Source: Lachnospiraceae bacterium AM93-12TA
GTDB taxonomy: Bacteria > Bacillota > Clostridia > Lachnospirales > Lachnospiraceae
Direction: 5' to 3'
Length of the DNA stretch: 64,000 bases
Assembly (NCBI GenBank): GCA_027698105.1
Contig: JAQERH010000010.1
Span: forward strand, 17,367 to 81,366
In this document: one piece after another, positions 61,523-64,000 of the stretch
Layout of the letters: each line of letters starts with the position of its first letter
Numbering within the stretch: the stretch's first letter is position 1
Notes under the pieces: generated by a model
Told to the model about the DNA's origin: nothing
Databases searched by the model: none
The model's input: only the letters and a program-made list of their open reading frames with translations
Program-made: the position numbers and the translations under genes

Positions 61523-62626
61523 GTGAAAACAGTATGTAAAATGAATCAATGTGCGGGATGCATGGCTTGTGTAGATATTTGTCCTAGAGATGCAATAAGA
61601 GTAGAAGATTCACTGAGCGAGTATAATGCTATTATAGAAGAAGATAAATGTATCAAATGTAATCTATGTCATAAAGTATGTCAAGAATGCAATTCACCAA
61701 TATTCCGCTCACCAATTTTATGGAGACAGGGGTGGGCTAAAGAAGAAAATATCAGGTGTTCATCTTCATCAGGAGGTTTTGCAGCGGCGATAGAAAAAGC
61801 ATTTGTGAAACAAGGAGGTATTGTATGTAGCTGCGTTTTTGAAAAGGGCCTTTTTAAGTTTTCATGTGAGGAAAAAGAAGAGAACTTAAGCAAGTTTTCG
61901 GGCTCGAAATATGTAAAGAGCAATCCAGAAGGTATTTATAAAAAAATTTTATGCCTTCTTAAAGCGGGAAGAAAAGTTTTATTTGTAGGCCTTCCATGCC
62001 AGGCAGCTGCTGTGAAAAATTATATAGGAGATTATCAAAACTTATATACGGTAGATTTGATTTGTCATGGTACACCTTCTCCCAAAGTTTTAGAGCTGTT
62101 TTTACAAGATTATGACAGTTGTTTAGGTGAATTAGAATCTTTGGATTTTAGAACAAAAGATAATTTTGGTTTAAAGAATAAAAAGATAAAATTTACTGTT
62201 CCAATAGTTCGTGATCATTATACTATGACTTTTTTAAATGCCACAATCTATACAGATAATTGCTATCAATGTAAATATGCAAGAGAGGAGAGAATTTCTG
62301 ACCTCACATTAGGAGATTCTTGGGGCAGTGATTTACCAGAAGAACAGAAGAAAAAAGGAATTTCATTGGCATTGTGTCAAACTGAGAAGGGACAAGAATT
62401 ACTGCAGCAGGCAAACTTGAATTTGGTTGGTGTGGATTTAAAAAAAGCTGTTCAAAATAACTGTCAATTGAATTCTCCATCAAATAAGCCATGTCAGCGA
62501 AAAAAATTTTTTAATATGTTAAAAAAGGGAAAAAAGTTTCATTGGATTATATTTCGATGCTATCCAGTAAGATATATAAAGGATTTAGTAAAAACATTCC
62601 TGTATAGATTAAAAAATACTTACTAG
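61523..62626 (+). CDS. FrhB-like (F420 hydrogenase beta-subunit family) polysaccharide-cluster protein
   Basis: 367 residues from GTG. The N-terminus has two ferredoxin-like clusters (CKMNQCAGCMACVDICP and CIKCNLCHKVC), then the FrhB/FdhB-like region with LFVGLPCQAAAVKNY and DLICHGTPSPKVL, and LTLGDSWG. In polysaccharide clusters such proteins often accompany pyruvyl transferase-like genes; the exact reaction is not known. It is the last cluster gene before the transposase remnant. Confidence 0.85.
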   Translation: MKTVCKMNQCAGCMACVDICPRDAIRVEDSLSEYNAIIEEDKCIKCNLCHKVCQECNSPIFRSPILWRQGWAKEENIRCSSSSGGFAAAIEKAFVKQGGIVCSCVFEKGLFKFSCEEKEENLSKFSGSKYVKSNPEGIYKKILCLLKAGRKVLFVGLPCQAAAVKNYIGDYQNLYTVDLICHGTPSPKVLELFLQDYDSCLGELESLDFRTKDNFGLKNKKIKFTVPIVRDHYTMTFLNATIYTDNCYQCKYAREERISDLTLGDSWGSDLPEEQKKKGISLALCQTEKGQELLQQANLNLVGVDLKKAVQNNCQLNSPSNKPCQRKKFFNMLKKGKKFHWIIFRCYPVRYIKDLVKTFLYRLKNTY

Positions 62627-62750
62627 ATGGAGAAGATGGAGATCACTAACTAAGGAAGGCACGCCCGTCTCATAAAAATCTCAGAAGCTCAAGTAAGCGG
62701 TCTGAATTCAAAAGAGTAGAAAGCATATGCGCTTTGATGGATGTTTTTGA

Positions 62751-63689
62751 ATGGATGAGCACCTCGGATATGAAAAATCCGAACGTTCTGACATTGACCA
62801 GAAGATTATTTCCATGTATGCAAAAGGAATGACCACACGACAGATCTCGGAAACAATAGAAGATATCTATGGATTCGAAACATCGGAAAGTTTCATTTCC
62901 GATGTGACTGATAAGATACTCCCCCAGATTGAAGACTGGCAGAATCGTCCATTGGACGAGGTATATCCAATCCTTTACATCGATGCCATTCATTATTCTG
63001 TACGGGATAATGGCGTGATCCGTAAACTTGCCGCCTATGTCATACTGGGCATTAACTCGGAAGGCAGGAAGGAAGTCCTGACGATTACAATTGGTGACAA
63101 TGAAAGTGCGAAATACTGGCTTTCTGTCTTGAATGAACTGAAAAATCGTGGTGTTAAGGATATCCTGATCATCTATGCAGATGGTCTTACCGGAATCAAA
63201 GAAGCGATTTCTGCGGCATTTCCCAAAACAGAATATCAGAGATGTATCGTCCATCAGGTAAGAAACACCTTAAAATACGTCCCGGATAAAGACAGGAAAG
63301 CCTTTGCTGCTGATTTAAAAACGATTTACCAGGCTGCAGATGAAGCGAAAGCTTTGGCAGCGTTAGAGCGTGTAACCGAAAAATGGACACCTAAATATCC
63401 GAATTCCATGAAGCGCTGGAACGATAACTGGGATGCGATTTCCCCGATTTTTAAGTTTTCGTCTGCTGTCCGGAAGGTCATTTACACGACAAATGCGATA
63501 GAATCGCTGAATTCCACCTATCGGAAGCTGAATCGCCAGAGGAGTATATTTCCAATCGATACAGCCCTGCTAAAAGCGCTGTATCTGGCTACTTTTGAAG
63601 CTACGAAAAAATGGACCATTACCATCCGGGACTGGGCGCAGGTCTATGGAGAACTAAGTATCATGTATGAAGGACGGCTTCCAGAATAA
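62751..63689 (+). pseudogene. IS256-family transposase, truncated and internally shortened
   Basis: A 312-residue open frame. The DDE catalytic parts are intact: YIDAIHY, IYADGLTGIKEAI and TTNAIESLNSTYRKL. The usual N-terminal helical region is missing: the codon before the ATG is a stop, and the DNA ahead does not encode it. Family members I recall have about 45 residues between SERSD and IDQKI (the segment resembling NGY...VPQDR..FEPQIV); here these words are fused. An in-frame deletion between two SD repeats is the simplest reading. Probably non-functional. Confidence 0.75.
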
Positions 63690-63764
63690 GAAAAAACAAG
63701 CGGAAAGACAGGCGGCAAGCCGCCTGCTCTTGACATGCCTGGAAGTACCTGTTATATATAAAAC

Positions 63765-63805
63765 AAGGGTGAAAAGCCTGATTTAAACTTCTCACCCTTC
63801 ATTAT
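63765..63805. terminator. Hairpin downstream of the IS256 remnant
   Basis: AAGGGTGAAAAG pairs with CTTCTCACCCTT with one mismatch. A second small stem, GGCGGC/GCCGCC, lies at about 63711-63727. These may be IS end structures or terminators. Confidence 0.45.
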
Positions 63806-63849
63806 CATAGAAGAATCTTATTTACAGAGATTTTCTCATACTCTCATTT

Positions 63850-64000
63850 TTACAGGCACTCAGTTATTGAGCGCTTACGATACTTTTTGACGATCTGTGG
63901 TTTAAACTCCCCTTTCCGGTCTCTTGGGATATCAATCTCCATATCGTCGTAGCTGGTATGCATGGTCTTCTGGGAATGGCCATTTCTGGAATTATCTGTT
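63850..64000 (-). pseudogene. IS256-family transposase fragment (cut by window edge)
   Basis: Reading the minus strand from the edge gives TDNSRNGHSQKTMHTSYDD then MEIDIPRDRKGEFKPQIVKKY and ends RKRSITECL-stop. The first part is clearly the mid-N-terminal segment of IS256 transposases; the last residues diverge from the family and run into TAA, so the copy is broken there. The rest lies beyond the window. Its orientation is opposite to the neighbouring IS256 remnant. Confidence 0.7.

Overview
The window looks like chromosomal DNA from an anaerobic, gut-type Firmicute, most likely Lachnospiraceae (Clostridium cluster XIVa). The evidence is the gene content: desulfoferrodoxin, T-box and TPP riboswitch leaders, a tig-clpP-clpX-lon-ysxC block, the clostridial families DUF4364, DUF5716, DUF5717 and DUF975, a CD1871A-type CXXC peptide, and LoaP. 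Strong AGGAGG-type ribosome binding sites and mid-range base composition agree. No rRNA, tRNA or CRISPR array was seen. Genus cannot be fixed by eye.

Layout. 0.1-3.3 kb: a divergent sirtuin, a small helical protein, and a redox operon (TlpA-like lipoprotein, 53-residue CXXC membrane peptide, NapH-like ferredoxin membrane protein). 3.3-9.5 kb, minus strand: a TrpXYZ-type ABC importer behind a T-box with a UGG specifier, two palindromic intergenic elements, then a tyrA-aroA operon. 9.7-20.8 kb, plus strand: an EF-G paralogue with altered GTPase motifs, rpoN, ybaK, an anchored protein of unknown role, leuS behind a leucine T-box, three tandem 124-bp repeats, a GNAT enzyme, a HEPN-like protein and a YkuD-type L,D-transpeptidase. 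20.8-24.5 kb, minus strand: a TPP-riboswitch operon encoding a ThiXYZ-type importer plus a TatD-like hydrolase. 24.5-31 kb: superoxide reductase, small unknown proteins, a three-subunit molybdenum hydroxylase with a MocA-like cytidylyltransferase, and a CYTH enzyme. 31-42.7 kb: DUF975 and DJ-1 proteins, the trigger factor/ClpP/ClpX/Lon/YsxC proteostasis block, an MFS transporter, and a minus-strand operon of malic enzyme, DUF4364 and a small membrane protein.

42.8-48.7 kb holds a three-gene unit (DUF5717, DUF5716, TPR protein). DUF5716 shows Hsp70/actin-like ATPase signatures. This is the best candidate here for a little-described system. A convergent minus-strand pair follows (a large membrane protein and a YejK/NdpA-like nucleoid protein).

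51.8-62.6 kb is a surface polysaccharide operon headed by the antiterminator gene loaP. An intrinsic terminator overlaps the loaP stop codon, directly upstream of the first biosynthetic gene. The products (DegT aminotransferase, initiating sugar-phosphate transferase, GT2 and GT4 enzymes, glycerophosphotransferase, EpsG-like polymerase, pyruvyl transferase, FrhB-like protein, flippase) fit assembly of a phosphate- and pyruvate-decorated repeat unit. From about 54.6 kb the DNA becomes visibly AT-rich, suggesting a transferred cassette. The cluster ends at a truncated IS256-type transposase, with a second IS256 fragment on the opposite strand at the window edge.
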